Below, piece after piece: positions 9,980 to 19,657 of a stretch of DNA of 46,122 nt. The position numbers were made by a program, and so were the translations under genes. The notes beneath the pieces are model-generated. The model was given only the letters and a program-made list of their open reading frames with translations, searched no databases and was not told the origin of the DNA. The first letter of the stretch is position 1. Each line of letters opens with the position of its first letter. Origin of the DNA: Priapulus caudatus (taxonomy: Eukaryota; Priapulida; Priapulimorpha; Priapulimorphida; Priapulidae); NCBI RefSeq assembly GCF_000485595.1, contig NW_014577276.1, positions 15,306-61,427 on the forward strand, in the 5' to 3' direction.

Positions 9980-10935
9980 ATATATATTCTTAATCAGCAT
10001 GTCGCGACGACCATTTATACTATAAGGCCCCCCCCAAAAAAATACACAAAATAAAAAAGTGTCAAATTACAATTAAAATTATTTATTATTTTAATAAATG
10101 TCCGTGCGATGGCGCTATATACCCTCCTACTTCATCGAGTGCGCATTTTCGCGGTGTTGTAGCTGTATTTTGTAGCTCTATTGTCGAATTACAGCAACAA
10201 TAAACGAATTATTAGCTTCGAAGGAGACAGGAAAGTGTCGTAGACGACTACCGTATATAGGTATAAATGCTGAACTTGCTGCTTATTTTCGTCTTTTCGA
10301 GTGTTTCGTATTCATCTCCTACAATAAATCGCCAGATCTATCTGTCTGTCTGTCTTCTCGAGACCAGTAAGAGGTGACCCGTGAGGTACAGGCGCAGATT
10401 TAGGCCGATTTGCACCGGTTTCCAGAAACCGGTCACAGGCTGGGTATCTACAGAATTGACCCTCAAAATTCACCAGAATGCACCAAATATAGCCTAATTT
10501 TTTAACAATTCTCGGGGGGGCATGCGCCCGGACACCCCTAGCTGTGACTTGAACTATGGAAACTGGTCACCCAAACCCTCTGGATCCGCCCCTGAGGTAT
10601 ATTCTCAATCAGCATGACGCGACGACCATTTTAGGCCAAAAACAATTTGCACAAAAAGGCCAAAATAAGGGCAAAAAAACAAACAACAAATTTCCTCTCA
10701 AAAAATACTAGCGCAGCAGAAAATACTAGTAACAGCAATCCTAGCGCTCGACTATACACTGCAGCAGAAAAGTCAAGACGAATCCTAGCGCAGCACAAAA
10801 GTAAACAGCAATCTTATAGCGCTCAACTATAGTCAGGCTCAAAATCAGGCAATCGCATGAAATGCCGAAACGCAAGCAATAGCACAAAAGCAGTAACTCC
10901 CAAAAAATCTCGGGCATCGCCGGGTAGCCCAGCTA
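9980..10935. repeat. Unclassified repeat region in TECPR1 intron 3
   Basis: The phrase AATCAGCATG[T/A]CGCGACGACC occurs at about 9992 and again at about 10605, so a 610-bp block is bounded by direct repeats. The segment ends CGGGCATCGCCGGGTAGCCC AGCTAG|T. A GC-rich stem followed by CTAGT resembles the 3' end of a Helitron-like element, but no 5' TC end or Rep/helicase coding sequence was found. There is also a short CTGT microsatellite near 10340. Confidence 0.4.
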
Positions 10936-10947
10936 GTATATATATAT

Positions 10948-11716
10948 AAGAGTACATAATGGGAGAAGCGTATGAAACTGTTTTAACAGCGTTTTGCATA
11001 GTTTTTAACTTGAATTTATTCTATCAATATGTGAATAAATATATTCAAACTTTACCTTGTTTTCGTCTATGATTCTCCCTTAATCATATGACACCACCAG
11101 TTTACCTGAAAATCGTATGTGTTCTTCAAAAAAGTTTTTTGAATACGACACGGTTTCACACAGTTTTCCCAACCATTTGCATCTCGTTAACCAATGTTTG
11201 TTATCGGATTAGTGTTCTATTGTCTCTGACGGAACGCTGGGGGCTGTTGGGGATATTAGGTAAGCACAGTAACAGCAATTGTTTTGCTTCCTTATCATCA
11301 GGAACACGATGGCAACACAGCTAAAATCAGCTGCTAGCTCGCCGTGAGCACACATTTATTTCTAGCACGCTGGAAACGCATTACACACTGAATACAATTC
11401 GATGCCTAATATCTTCAGCAGCCCCCAGCGTTCCGTCAGAGACAATAGAACACTAATCCGATAACAAACATTGGTTAACAAATGCAAATGGTTGGGAAAA
11501 CTGTGAAACCGTGTCGTATTCAAAGAACTTTTTTGAATAACACATACGATTTTCAGGTAAACTGGTGGTGTCATATGATTAAGGGAGAATCATAGACGAA
11601 AACAAGGTAAAGTTTGAATATATTTATTCACATATTGATAGAATAAATTCAAGTTGAAAACTATGCAACATGCTGTTAAAACAGTGTCATACTCTTCTCC
11701 CATTATGTACTCTTGA
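10948..11716. repeat. Foldback element F3 (TECPR1 intron 3)
   Basis: A palindrome of about 770 bp: left end AAGAGTACATAATGGGAGAAG, right end CTTCTCCCATTATGTACTCTT. Arms of about 310 bp are near-identical (for example ACGGAACGCTGGGGGCTG against CAGCCCCCAGCGTTCCGT). A non-paired centre of about 130 bp lies at 11262-11400. It sits in TA microsatellite, and the 10-N gap follows at once. Confidence 0.93.
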
Positions 11717-11720
11717 CATA

Positions 11721-11730
11721 NNNNNNNNNN
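11721..11730. other. Assembly gap (10 N) in TA microsatellite
   Basis: Ten Ns separate the end of the foldback element from a (TA)n run at 11731-11769. The gap lies wholly within TECPR1 intron 3 and does not affect coding sequence. Confidence 0.99.
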
Positions 11731-11773
<43 letters not shown>

Positions 11774-11850
11774 AAATATATTTATATATAAATACATGTA
11801 TATACCTACGTTTGTTACAGAGTTTCTATTTGTTGCATTTTTATTTACAG

Positions 11851-11973
11851 GTACCTGGTCTTGGAAAGGATTTTACTGAGGAACCATTCATTTCGATTGC
11901 TGTTGGTGGTCAGGAGCTTTCAGGCATGCCTTCGGACTATCTTGCCGTGTGGGCAGTAACCATTCAAGGCAGG
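11851..11973 (+). CDS. TECPR1: TECPR1 exon 4: tectonin repeat
   Basis: 41 codons, phase 0, acceptor TTTACAG and donor AGG|GTGAGA. It encodes the end of DysF-1 and the start of a tectonin blade: FTEEPFISIAVGGQELSG and YLAVWAVTIQGR. The Leu-Ala-Val-Trp-Ala-Val strand is typical of tectonin repeats. The intron falls just before the Val-Phe-Tyr-Arg of the next exon, a position reused elsewhere in the gene. Confidence 0.93.
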
Positions 11974-12022
11974 GTGAGAAGTTTCACAGATTCTTATTAT
12001 TCAGAGTGAAAATAAATGGTTA

Positions 12023-12286
12023 CAGCCCTATAGACCGAAGACCCAATAGACCGAAGACCCAATAGACCGAAGGTTTATTCGAATACGCAGTGGCTACACG
12101 TCCGGAATCGGTCGCCTAGCCTCCAGGCTACGCATCCGGACATCCACTGATGCCGTATTCGAACATGAATATGCCGCACATCCACTGATGCCACTATAAA
12201 CCATATATATGCGCTAACCCTAACCATAACCCTAACCCTAACCTTTTGCAATATTCGGTCTATCGGACCTTCGGTCTATAGGGCTG
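12023..12286. repeat. Foldback element T3 with telomere-like core (TECPR1 intron 4)
   Basis: The left end CAGCCCTATAGACCGAAG (with three tandem copies of ATAGACCGAAGACCCA-like units) is mirrored by CTTCGGTCTATAGGGCTG at the right. The interior has degenerate TACGCATCCGGACATCCACT repeats and a CCCTAA run at 12214-12243. It has no coding capacity and is a different family from T1 and T2/T4. Confidence 0.88.
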
Positions 12287-12455
12287 ACCCCAAATAAATA
12301 ATTGATATAATGGATCAATAAGGAGAATAAGAAATCTCAGCATATAGTTATTCAACTGTGACTTTTTTCGTGAAACAAACTACGTTTAATTATTAAAGTG
12401 TTTCAGGTTAATTATATGTACTGCATTAGATTCGATACATGGTATTCCCTCATAG

Positions 12456-12630
12456 GTTTTTTACCGACAAGGCATAGCCCAGAACAATCCAGAAGGATAT
12501 TCGTGGGTTTGTGTCAGCACAGCTCCAGAAGTGAATTATATTGCTGTTGGTCCTAATGGCTTGGTGTGGGTGGTCACGTGGAGTGGACGTGTACTAGCCA
12601 GAGGTGGAATCACACGAGAAAACCTCACAG
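12456..12630 (+). CDS. TECPR1: TECPR1 exon 5: tectonin repeats
   Basis: 175 nt, phase 0 to phase 1, acceptor CTCATAG and donor CACAG|GTAAAC. It encodes VFYRQGIAQNNPEGYSWVCV, then VNYIAVGPNGLVWVVTWSGR and ARGGITRENLT. The pattern [Val]-[Phe/Trp]-[Tyr/Phe]-Arg-x-Gly-[Ile/Val]...Asn-Pro-x-Gly-x-x-Trp is the tectonin signature. Confidence 0.94.
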
Positions 12631-12898
12631 GTAAACTCTATCACCACAGAGTGTGTGTCTGTAATGTTAAATTATCAATGGCCTAATTGTGTGACTGCTT
12701 TAATGTTCACTGTTAGCGTAGTGTTTTTTATTCAACGTAATATTGGAAGTGAGCTGAATCTACACCGATCATTACTCGTGATTAATGGACTGTCTTCCCT
12801 CATGGTATTCCTTGTTGCTTCTTCTACAACTTTCTACGTATTACTTTATACTTATTATTATTATTTCACGTATATTGATTACACACATTATACTCTAG

Positions 12899-12993
12899 GC
12901 AATGACTGGTATGAAGTTGATTCACCCGGAGATCCAATTATCTTGGTTACAGTAGGCAGTAATGCAGTGTGGGCTCTAGGGAGAGATGGAATG
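12899..12993 (+). CDS. TECPR1: TECPR1 exon 6: tectonin repeat
   Basis: 95 nt, phase 1 to phase 0, acceptor ACTCTAG and donor ATG|GTAATT. It encodes GNDWYEVDSPGDPIILVTVG and then AVWALGRDGM. It continues the blade after the phase-1 junction Thr/Gly, which recurs at exon 19/20. The following intron begins with (AATTC)n-like sequence. Confidence 0.92.
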
Positions 12994-13250
12994 GTAATTC
13001 AATTCAATTCAATTTATTTCATTCACACTGATGAATTACATTGTGGAGGTAACATATTAGTTAAACAAGTTATAGACAATGCTGATAAAATTAAAACAAA
13101 TGAAACTAAATAAATAGAAGTGATGGAGGGAGAAGTGACAATTCAGTCTTCCAGTCAGCCACTCCAGTAGATTACGAAATAACAACATGATTAAAATCAC
13201 GCAAGAGCCATATGGTAGCATCAAAATTTGATGATTAATGACTATCACTC
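12994..13250. repeat. (AATTC)n-initiated intronic insert
   Basis: Immediately after the exon 6 donor come four ATTCA pentamers, followed by about 220 bp of A-rich sequence. This resembles the tail of a non-LTR or SINE-like element, but no RNA polymerase III boxes or coding region could be identified. Confidence 0.3.
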
Positions 13251-13439
13251 ATTAGCCGAGTCGCGTGGAAGCTGCCCGTACCCATTCATTATCGGAACGA
13301 TTCTGATGTATACTCGCGAATGAAACTCTGTGAGTGTTTAGATCTGTGATGAATAGATTGACTATGTGTTTGAAATAATCTCTACGCATGCGTGATCATA
13401 TACATGGTATTTTACCGTCGATTTACATATTTGTTATAG

Positions 13440-13562
13440 GTGTGGTTCCGAAAGGACGTATGTGGAGTGAAGGCAGGGTCAGACCGAACAGCTTGCATTG
13501 GTACAGGATGGGTGCAGATGATGACCCATATGGCACATTTATCTATCGGGCCAAATGACCAG
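13440..13562 (+). CDS. TECPR1: TECPR1 exon 7: tectonin repeat
   Basis: 41 codons, phase 0, acceptor TTATAG and donor CAG|GTGCAA. It encodes VWFRKDVCGVKAGSD, then GTGWVQMMTHMAHLSIGPND and Gln. Val-Trp-Phe-Arg and Gly-Pro-Asn-Asp-Gln are the conserved blade boundaries. The intron falls exactly after Asp-Gln. Confidence 0.94.
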
Positions 13563-13904
13563 GTGCAAGTTTATGCTGCTTTTAATTCAAACCCAGAAAT
13601 ACATTGCCAGGTAGACAAAAATTCCGCGATACTTCTACAATACCAGCAACGAACCACAACAGCGTATCTCCTTATTACGTCTTATTGGTGAACGTACCTA
13701 CCATATGCAGGGGGTTGAGATTTCTAAAAGGTGTTTATGGCTGCAACTGATTGTACGTAGCATTTTGACAATGACGAGGTGCAAGGTGATTCTACGTTAG
13801 ATGTAAACTAGTCGAGTTCAGAAAATTTCAGACTTGCGTCGTCGTCATACGATACGTGCTCTGGGGCGATATTTCAGCTCTAACGTTGGAACGTAATTTC
13901 CTAG

Positions 13905-14068
13905 GTGTTTGGCATCGGACGCCATGACAGGAAGCTGTACTATCGAACCGGCGTAACTGCTGCGGACTTGAGCGGCAAGGTGTGGCGCCCCCTGGAGGCT
14001 AAACCTCGCCCAGTTCTCACCAATGCGTACAGCACCAGTTCTATGTCGTCTCTCTCGGCCAGATCATT
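13905..14068 (+). CDS. TECPR1: TECPR1 exon 8: end of first propeller, start of linker
   Basis: 164 nt, phase 0 to phase 2, acceptor TTCCTAG. It encodes VFGIGRHDRKLYYRTGVTAA, then DLSGKVWRPLEAKP and a Ser-rich stretch. The donor ATT|GTACGT at 14069 was chosen because it is the only GT that joins the next exon in frame (Ser-Leu-Ser-Asp-Asp). The frame stays open for another 115 nt, so a retained-intron isoform ending at 14183 is formally possible. Confidence 0.85.
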
Positions 14069-14281
14069 GTACGTCCCATCAATGGTTTTTGGTGATAGTG
14101 GATCACGATTCATAACAGAAACTGGTAATCGTAGGCTGCATGAAGTAGGAGTCTCTGGTAGTCACACTCGTGCTACTGCCTAATGTGAAAAAACGTTTTA
14201 AACGTTTTCTTTGGTAAGTTTGTGTAATTGTTTCCCAAATGCCAATATGGTATTGTGTCAACTGTCAACATTTATCTGTAG

Positions 14282-14797
14282 GTCGGACGACGAAAGCTTG
14301 CCAAATGTGTATGGCGAGTCATTGGATCCTGGAATTTTTGTGGAAGAAATGTTTGGATCACCGCAGATAAGTACGAATGCTCTACGCCGGGAAACGTTAG
14401 AAGCTCCGCCTGGTGGCGATTCCTGCAATGAACGTGACAGCAAACTGTCCGTCAACGTGGAGCAGGGACTCACGGAAATCACGGAGAACACAGTTACCGT
14501 GACGACTGAGAAGAGTCGCTCCAAGGGCAGTTTTTCGTCGGACGTGTCCGACAACATCATTAATTTCTGTGAGACTGTTGTTTCGAGTGCCGAAGCCGCT
14601 TGCGCCACCTCGTTGCAACAGCAGTGCTCTCTGAGTGTCGGCAGTGCAGCTGCTGACGTGAGTAGCATGCCTCATGATTCTGCTGCTGACACGAGCAGAG
14701 GAGGTGCCACGCGAGAGTCGGATGATTTTGATCCGGCCGCCTGCAGCCTTTCCTCTCAAAGGTCAAGAGAAACTAGTTTATCAGAGCATGATAGCAG
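14282..14797 (+). CDS. TECPR1: TECPR1 exon 9: low-complexity linker
   Basis: The largest exon, 516 nt, with acceptor TCTGTAG and donor GCAG|GTATAT (phase 2). It encodes an acidic, Ser/Thr/Glu-rich, probably disordered linker (for example DDESLPNVYGESLDPGIFVE and TSLSEHDS). Vertebrate TECPR1 has a comparably placed, poorly conserved linker. No catalytic motif is present, and sequence similarity alone would not identify this exon. Its frame and splice phases connect exon 8 to exon 10. Confidence 0.82.
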
Positions 14798-14810
14798 GTA
14801 TATTTTGCTC

Positions 14811-15805
14811 ACCTTGACATCGTCAAGCTCTATTGCCATGGGTCATCGTCCGTCGTACGTCCGTCCGTCGGTCCGTCTGTCCGTCCGTCCTTCCGTCAAC
14901 ATTTGGCTACGGTCAACGATAACTCAGGAACCGTTTGACCCACATGTTTGAAATTGGGTATAGTTGTTACTGCTATGGGAGAGGTTTGAACGTCCTATTT
15001 TGGAGCACGCCGGTCGACGTACTTTCGAACCACGGCAATTTTTTGGCAAAAATGGGAATTGTCACTAGTCAGTTCAGGTTCAACGGATTTTGCTCATTTT
15101 TGGTATGTGAATGAATAAGGGCTAGGGGTTTTGATATTTAAAAAAAAATTATGCAAATTAGGTAGGTTTTGGCAATTACCATAGCATATTTTATAGACAC
15201 GCAGATAACAGTCTATGGTGTCACACTCGTCTCGTTCGTTTTACAAGATTTCATTGACAATATCTTTAATGCAAAATTGGTATTTCTTTTCCACCCTGCC
15301 GATAAAACGTCTATATTAGAGTAAAGTTTTACAAAACATGTTGGAACGCAGCATAACCTATTTATTTCGAATGCCATTGCTAAGAAACATCAAAGCGGGT
15401 ATAGTGCCATCTACCGTCACAAATTGTGATTCATTTTGGTTTATAAATTATTATTGCGATATACAGATGGCAACCATGTGCTACCGCCTAGAAAAACTCA
15501 TACGAAGTAAACACTTCCATGCAACCAATTAACCTTGGGCAGGGAAACACCATTGTCACGTGGTATATAGCAGCTACGTGGAATAAGCGTATCCTCTCAA
15601 TCTTACACGTCACACATCGGGAGCTCCTTTTTAGGCAGTGCCTAAATCTGAATATTATAAAAACGTTAAATGGCGATCATTTAGGTGTAACGCCATCACT
15701 CGCCCACATCTCAGACTTTCACATCTCAAACATTTATTTTCACATAAAAAATTACACATAATTATCAAGAGTATATAATGGGAGTTCTCCCATATATACT
15801 CTTCG
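14811..15805. repeat. Repeat block R2, copy 1 (TECPR1 intron 9)
   Basis: It begins TTGACATCGTCAAGCT followed by a (GTCC)n run and CAACATTTGG. It recurs at 20665-21346 in intron 18 with about 300 bp missing. It ends with the short palindrome at 15765-15803. Sequence after it (15845-15930, TTCTCACTCACTCATTTGTG) also recurs at 21391 and 26904. Non-autonomous repeat, no coding sequence recognised. Confidence 0.8.
15765..15803. repeat. Short palindrome with shared foldback terminus
   Basis: TCAAGAGTATATAATGGGAG is followed at once by CTCCCATATATACTCTT, giving a hairpin with a two-base loop. A near-identical copy lies at 21308-21346. The half-site matches the ends of the large foldback element at 10948-11716. 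Confidence 0.85.
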
Positions 15806-15987
15806 TTTCTATAATGTATGTCGATGGTTGCTCAATTATAACTGACTTCTTCTCACTCACTCATTTGTGTCCTTTTTTGTGGTGAGCTACAGTGTCATTG
15901 ACACTTTCATATTTATAACTATGCATTCGGGTTTTTTTCCCGGGATGTGCGTACTATGCTAATACTTTGATGCCTTGATTTATCCAG

Positions 15988-16206
15988 TGTGCGACGTCTT
16001 ATCAAAGCTCGGCTTCGTAAAAAGTTGTCAAAACCCCAAAGTCACCTGGTAAAATATGCAGGGGGAGAGTGAGGAAGATTTTATTGGACGGTTTGAGGAG
16101 TTTAATATGACTCTGAATGCTGCGCTGGCATGTCCCCTTATGTTAACGAAGAAGTTCGAAGTTTAGCTTCTCATGTATTCATTCATGGCAACAGCTTTTA
16201 TTGCTA
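15988..16206 (+). pseudogene. Coding-like relic in TECPR1 intron 9
   Basis: Three short frames follow each other with protein-like composition: VRRLIKARLRKKLSKPQSHL (from 15989), then ESEEDFIGRFEEFNMTLNAA (from 16068) and VNEEVRSLASHVFIHGN (from 16142). Two single-base frame changes would be needed to read them as one. A CAG acceptor-like site precedes the first and GGTAAAAT follows it, but the phases do not fit between TECPR1 exons 9 and 10. The family is unknown. A retroelement Gag fragment is one weak possibility. Confidence 0.35.
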
Positions 16207-16469
16207 ATGTAGTGCCAAACACTCTTTCAAATGTACGTTCAATGTTAATGTATAGTTGTCATGGTGTTAGTCTACTTACTTACTTATCCTTTTGGTTCCC
16301 CAGTTGGACATAAGGCCATAGAATGGTGTCAGTCTAGGTCCCTTATACCCTTGATATATTTAGCAAATGTGTTTTTATTTTGGTTAACTATCTGCTGCAG
16401 TGCTGTTATTATGATATCCTTTGCGCTATACACCAAGCCTGTCACACCAATTTGTTTTTCTCAATATAG

Positions 16470-16636
16470 TAGATGCAGCTCGATGACCTCCATGGATCAA
16501 ATATGTGGCGCTGAACGAGTCCAGGTTGCTGATTGGCTGACAGGGGGACAGGTCGAGGATGTTCGTTGGAGCTGGGTCAGCGCGTCGGCATGTGTTCTCG
16601 AACCAAGTGCACCTCCAGATGATTGGTTTACATCAG
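16470..16636 (+). CDS. TECPR1: TECPR1 exon 10: linker to PH region
   Basis: 167 nt, phase 2 to phase 1. The acceptor is TATAG|TAG|ATG, a tandem (TAGTAG) acceptor giving starts at 16470 or 16473 that differ by one codon. The exon encodes DWLTGGQVEDVRWSWVSASA and then CVLEPSAPPDDWFTSG at a CAG|GTATAT donor. The Trp-x-Trp-Val-Ser-x-x-x-Cys-Val-[Leu/Val]-Glu segment aligns with the human region just before the PH domain, near the ATG5-interacting segment. Confidence 0.9.
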
Positions 16637-16961
16637 GTATATGAGACGATTCTTGGTTGGTTTGTTAATTAGCAGCTTTGTCATTCTACTGTTGCCCTCA
16701 TTTCATAAACGTTAGTCACAAATATTTCGTCGGTCATATCATAATTCATGTACTATCAGGTATTGGGCTATACATTTTAAGCAATATAACTGTCACGATT
16801 AGATATATTTTCGTGAAATAGTTCAATGTTGTTGTAATCAGTTTGTAGTGAAAGAAATTTAATTATGTTGGTGTACTTCCATAACACCTGTTGTATTGAC
16901 TTTGTAGTTGGGTTTTGCATTGTACATTTTTCTACTTCGTTTAACTAAATGCTTGTTGCAG

Positions 16962-17086
16962 GCAAAAAGAAGGAAGTGAAAAGTGTTAAATGGGAAGCTT
17001 GGTACAGAGACATCACAAGGAAACTACGAGAGCGAAATAATAGACAGAAACAGCCGTTTCTACAATACGAGCATGCTATTTTCAAG
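16962..17086 (+). CDS. TECPR1: TECPR1 exon 11: basic helix before PH domain
   Basis: 125 nt, phase 1 to phase 0, acceptor TTGCAG and donor AAG|GTGAGG. It encodes KKKEVKSVKWEAWYRDITRK and LRERNNRQKQPFLQYEHAIF. A basic amphipathic helix with Trp-[Arg/Tyr] and Tyr-Glu-x-Ala corresponds to the human segment ending His-Tyr-Glu-Gln-Ala immediately before the PH domain. Confidence 0.9.
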
Positions 17087-17408
17087 GTGAGGCATGCAGT
17101 GGGATGAAAACTCCTAAGGCGAGCATTGCTGCCTTAGGTGACAGCCTTTGTTTGCGATGTGGTACAAGATGATCAGGCTGGATCGATAACACATTATGGC
17201 AGTCACTCCATGCAGCTTTGAATTTCATGTTCTATTGTTCATGGTTCTATGGTTCATGACTAACTACTCATTGCTAAGATGGCCTGAATTATTTTTGCAT
17301 AAACTCTAGAAGTTCAGTGAGCAGAATCACACTCCGTATTGCTTACTCACCTTCTTCCCCCTGTTCAACTTTGTACTTTCTATCGCGTATTTTAATTTGC
17401 GTGTGCAG

Positions 17409-17558
17409 AAATCGTGGGTTAAAAAGGGAGACATGCACGTATGGCACGAACGAAATGGCTGGATGGACTGTAAAGTGGAATTTGAGCAGCTGGGGGCGAC
17501 ACAAGGAACATCTGATGGCACTCTTACCTGCAGCTATTCTAAGCATCGCGAGTTAAAG
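17409..17558 (+). CDS. TECPR1: TECPR1 exon 12: PH domain, first half
   Basis: 50 codons, phase 0, acceptor GTGCAG and donor AAG|GTGGGT. It opens with KSWVKKGDMHVWHERNGWMD and continues through CKVEFEQLGATQGTSD to YSKHRELK. Trp-Val-Lys-x-Gly followed by a Trp-rich strand and Trp-[Met/Val]-Asp is the start of the TECPR1 PH domain, which binds phosphoinositide (PI4P in the human protein, as I recall). Confidence 0.93.
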
Positions 17559-17686
17559 GTGGGTTACGCTAGTTGTGATTGCGGTTGCATTGTACCTGCA
17601 TGCACATAATTATGTAAAACTCTGTTTCGTTTCGATGTCAACGGAATCGTACGCGATGGTAATCTGTGGAAATTGTTTGACTTCAG

Positions 17687-17860
17687 CACATCGTCATGTT
17701 GTCACATTGTCATCGCATTGCTATTGGTGAGATCACCTGCATTCTCCGCATCAAAGATCCCACTAAATACTCGGTCTTCGCTGTCTACACTCCAAAGAGA
17801 ACCGGAAAGGGGATGCCACTAAAGCTGGCCACCGCATCGGACAAGGAATTGGAAGAATGG
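17687..17860 (+). CDS. TECPR1: TECPR1 exon 13: PH domain, second half
   Basis: 58 codons, phase 0, acceptor CTTCAG and donor TGG|GTGAGT. It encodes strands ending SVFAVYTPKRTGKGMPLKLA and the C-terminal PH helix TASDKELEEW. Tyr-Thr-Pro-[Glu/Lys]-Arg-Thr and Ala-[Thr/Ala]-x-x-x-Glu-x-x-x-Trp match vertebrate TECPR1. Confidence 0.94.
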
Positions 17861-18069
17861 GTGAGTGTTCACGTTTTGCAATACTAGATAAGTAACGTGT
17901 GCATTTAAAGGTATATATGATGCATGTTACGGGTAGAGAACGTGAAAATTACAAAACCTTTGGTCAACCATGGATTAATAGTGAAACACTGATCAAGTAG
18001 TATTAGTTTCGTCATATGTAGGAAAATTATTTCAATGAAATATATGTGAACAACATTTCGTTATTGCAG

Positions 18070-18275
18070 ATGAAAGCACTGACGATGGGGTGCCGAGATG
18101 TGCGATGTATAAAAGCGTCGCCTTCCTATAATGCTGCCTGGTCTACCACAGACAGAGGAGACATATTTGTGCATAACATGCTGCCACATGTACTGCAATA
18201 TACCAGGGAACCGAACAGTGACCAATTGTCCCCCAGTCCTGTTGTGCCAATAAATTTCCTTCATGTTCAGCTAAT
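18070..18275 (+). CDS. TECPR1: TECPR1 exon 14: second tectonin region begins
   Basis: 206 nt, phase 0 to phase 2, acceptor TTGCAG and donor AAT|GTAAGT. It encodes CIKASPSYNAAWSTTDRGDI and FVHNMLPHVLQYTREPN. Ala-[Ile/Ala]-Trp-Ser-x-Thr-x-x-Gly-Asp-Ile-Phe-Val corresponds to the first tectonin strand after the human PH domain. The segment between residues 825 and 850 is divergent. Confidence 0.9.
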
Positions 18276-18605
18276 GTAAGTTGCACTGTAAAGTAGTTAT
18301 GAATTGGAAGTTAAACTAAATGTGAGATGATATGGTACGAACGAAGTTTTCTGAAATTGTCAATTGTATTTACATTTAAATACTGCATAAGTGTTTATTT
18401 GGCTGTTTGTGGCTGTGAAACTGCTTTTTAGACAAACATGCTTACGTTTTCTACTTCCCCTTTCATAGATGATTCTAGCCTGCTGATATATGTAAATATT
18501 TGCTTTGTGATTAATGTGTTTTTTCAATGAAAAATATTGCTCTATGTAACGCTCGGAGGTACCATATAAAATTAATTTGAACAACTTCAATACTTTGACC
18601 TGCAG

Positions 18606-18706
18606 GTATTGGTACCAAGTGGCTGGGCATATGCAAACTGTAGAGTCTAGCAGTGCAGGCGTTGTGTGGGGCCTATCTTATAATAGAACTCCGTGGTTTT
18701 ACACAG
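18606..18706 (+). CDS. TECPR1: TECPR1 exon 15: tectonin repeat
   Basis: 101 nt, phase 2 to phase 1, acceptor CTGCAG and donor CAG|GTAACA. It encodes YWYQVAGHMQTVESSSAGVV and WGLSYNRTPWFYTG. Val-[Val]-Trp-Gly-[Ile/Leu]-x-Tyr-[Asp/Asn]-x-Thr-x-Trp-[Val/Phe]-Tyr-Thr-Gly is closely conserved with the human protein. Confidence 0.94.
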
Positions 18707-19099
18707 GTAACAATGGATTTTTTACTCCAATGTAGTACTCCACTTCGATCTCATGTAACAAGATGGCATGGCATTTGCAGAGATGGAAATCACAATTAAA
18801 TTAAGAATAGATGTCATTAAATGGCTAGTCCAACCAAAATAGCCATACTTGCCCACTATAGTGTGTACACTAATAGTAAAACCAGAACAGTGAAGTTAGC
18901 CAACTTAGGTATATTTAATATTATTAATATTTTAAATTTTAAGTATAATTTTGACCATGTGTATATCGAAGCTACATGGATTTGTATACAATATTGATTG
19001 TAGTTCACATAGCATATAAGCTCTTAATTCTTGCATCTATATATAAACACATTCGTTAAAAGCTAATTTAAAAACTCATTCGGTCGTTTTTCTGATTAG

Positions 19100-19199
19100 G
19101 ATTCTTATGCTCTGATGAAGAGTACAAACAAATTGATGTCAGGAATATTCATATTTATGAAAATCAAAGATGGAACCCACTCACAGGGTATTCCCACAA
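19100..19199 (+). CDS. TECPR1: TECPR1 exon 16: entry to DysF-2
   Basis: 100 nt, phase 1 to phase 2, acceptor GATTAG and donor AA|GTAAGT. It encodes DEEYKQIDVRNIHIYENQRW followed by NPLTGYSHK. The Tyr-Glu-Asn-Gln-Arg-Trp-Asn-Pro-[Val/Leu]-Thr-Gly-Tyr stretch is nearly invariant in the second DysF domain. Confidence 0.95.
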
Positions 19200-19426
19200 G
19201 TAAGTATCACCAAAATTGCCTACCGACATGCTACAATAAAATGAAAGCTATATTAAATTGAGTTTATATCATTGCCTGTTAATCTTTTAGGAATTCATAA
19301 TAGAGCAAATATGCCTCCTAAACATTTGTTTAAGATATCCCAAAAATTTACCTGACGACTTACCCAGAAAAATCCAGCTGAACAGGTTAAACATCCTCGT
19401 CGTTTTTTCCGTGCATGAAGTTACAG

Positions 19427-19657
19427 ACTGCCGACAGACAGAGCAGTGTGGAGTGACGAGTCGGGTCGCGAACAGCTGAATAAGGAGCACATCAAACCAC
19501 CGTCGGTGCACTGGCAGTGGATTTCAGACTGGGCCATCGACTACTCCCAGACGGAAGGCACCGACAAGGAAGGCTGGCAGTACGCCACCGATTTTCCCTT
19601 CCTGTACCACAAGCGAAAGAGAATGTCGGACACCGTGCGGCGCCGGCGTTGGTTCAG
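19427..19657 (+). CDS. TECPR1: TECPR1 exon 17: DysF-2 core
   Basis: 231 nt, phase 2 to phase 2, acceptor GTTACAG and donor CAG|GTTGGT. It encodes LPTDRAVWSDESGREQLNKE, KPPSVHWQWISDWAIDYSQT, EGWQYATDFPFLYHKRKR and DTVRRRRWF. All DysF landmarks are present: Pro-Thr-Asp-Arg, Trp-Ser-Asp, Pro-Pro-Ser-x-x-Trp-x-Trp, Ser-Asp-Trp, Gly-Trp-Gln-Tyr-Ala-x-Asp-Phe-Pro and Arg-Arg-Arg-x-Trp. Confidence 0.96.

Noticed and set aside
12604-13113. Single open frame of 169 codons through TECPR1 exons 5-6
   Set aside because: Its hydrophobic middle (about 12700-12890) is an intron that happens to be open. The GTAAAC donor and TCTAG acceptor restore the tectonin reading on both sides.
14805-14951. Continuation of TECPR1 exon 9 past 14797
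   Set aside because: The extension runs into the (GTCC)n start of a repeat block that recurs at 20665. The GTATAT donor at 14798 gives the correct phase for exon 10.
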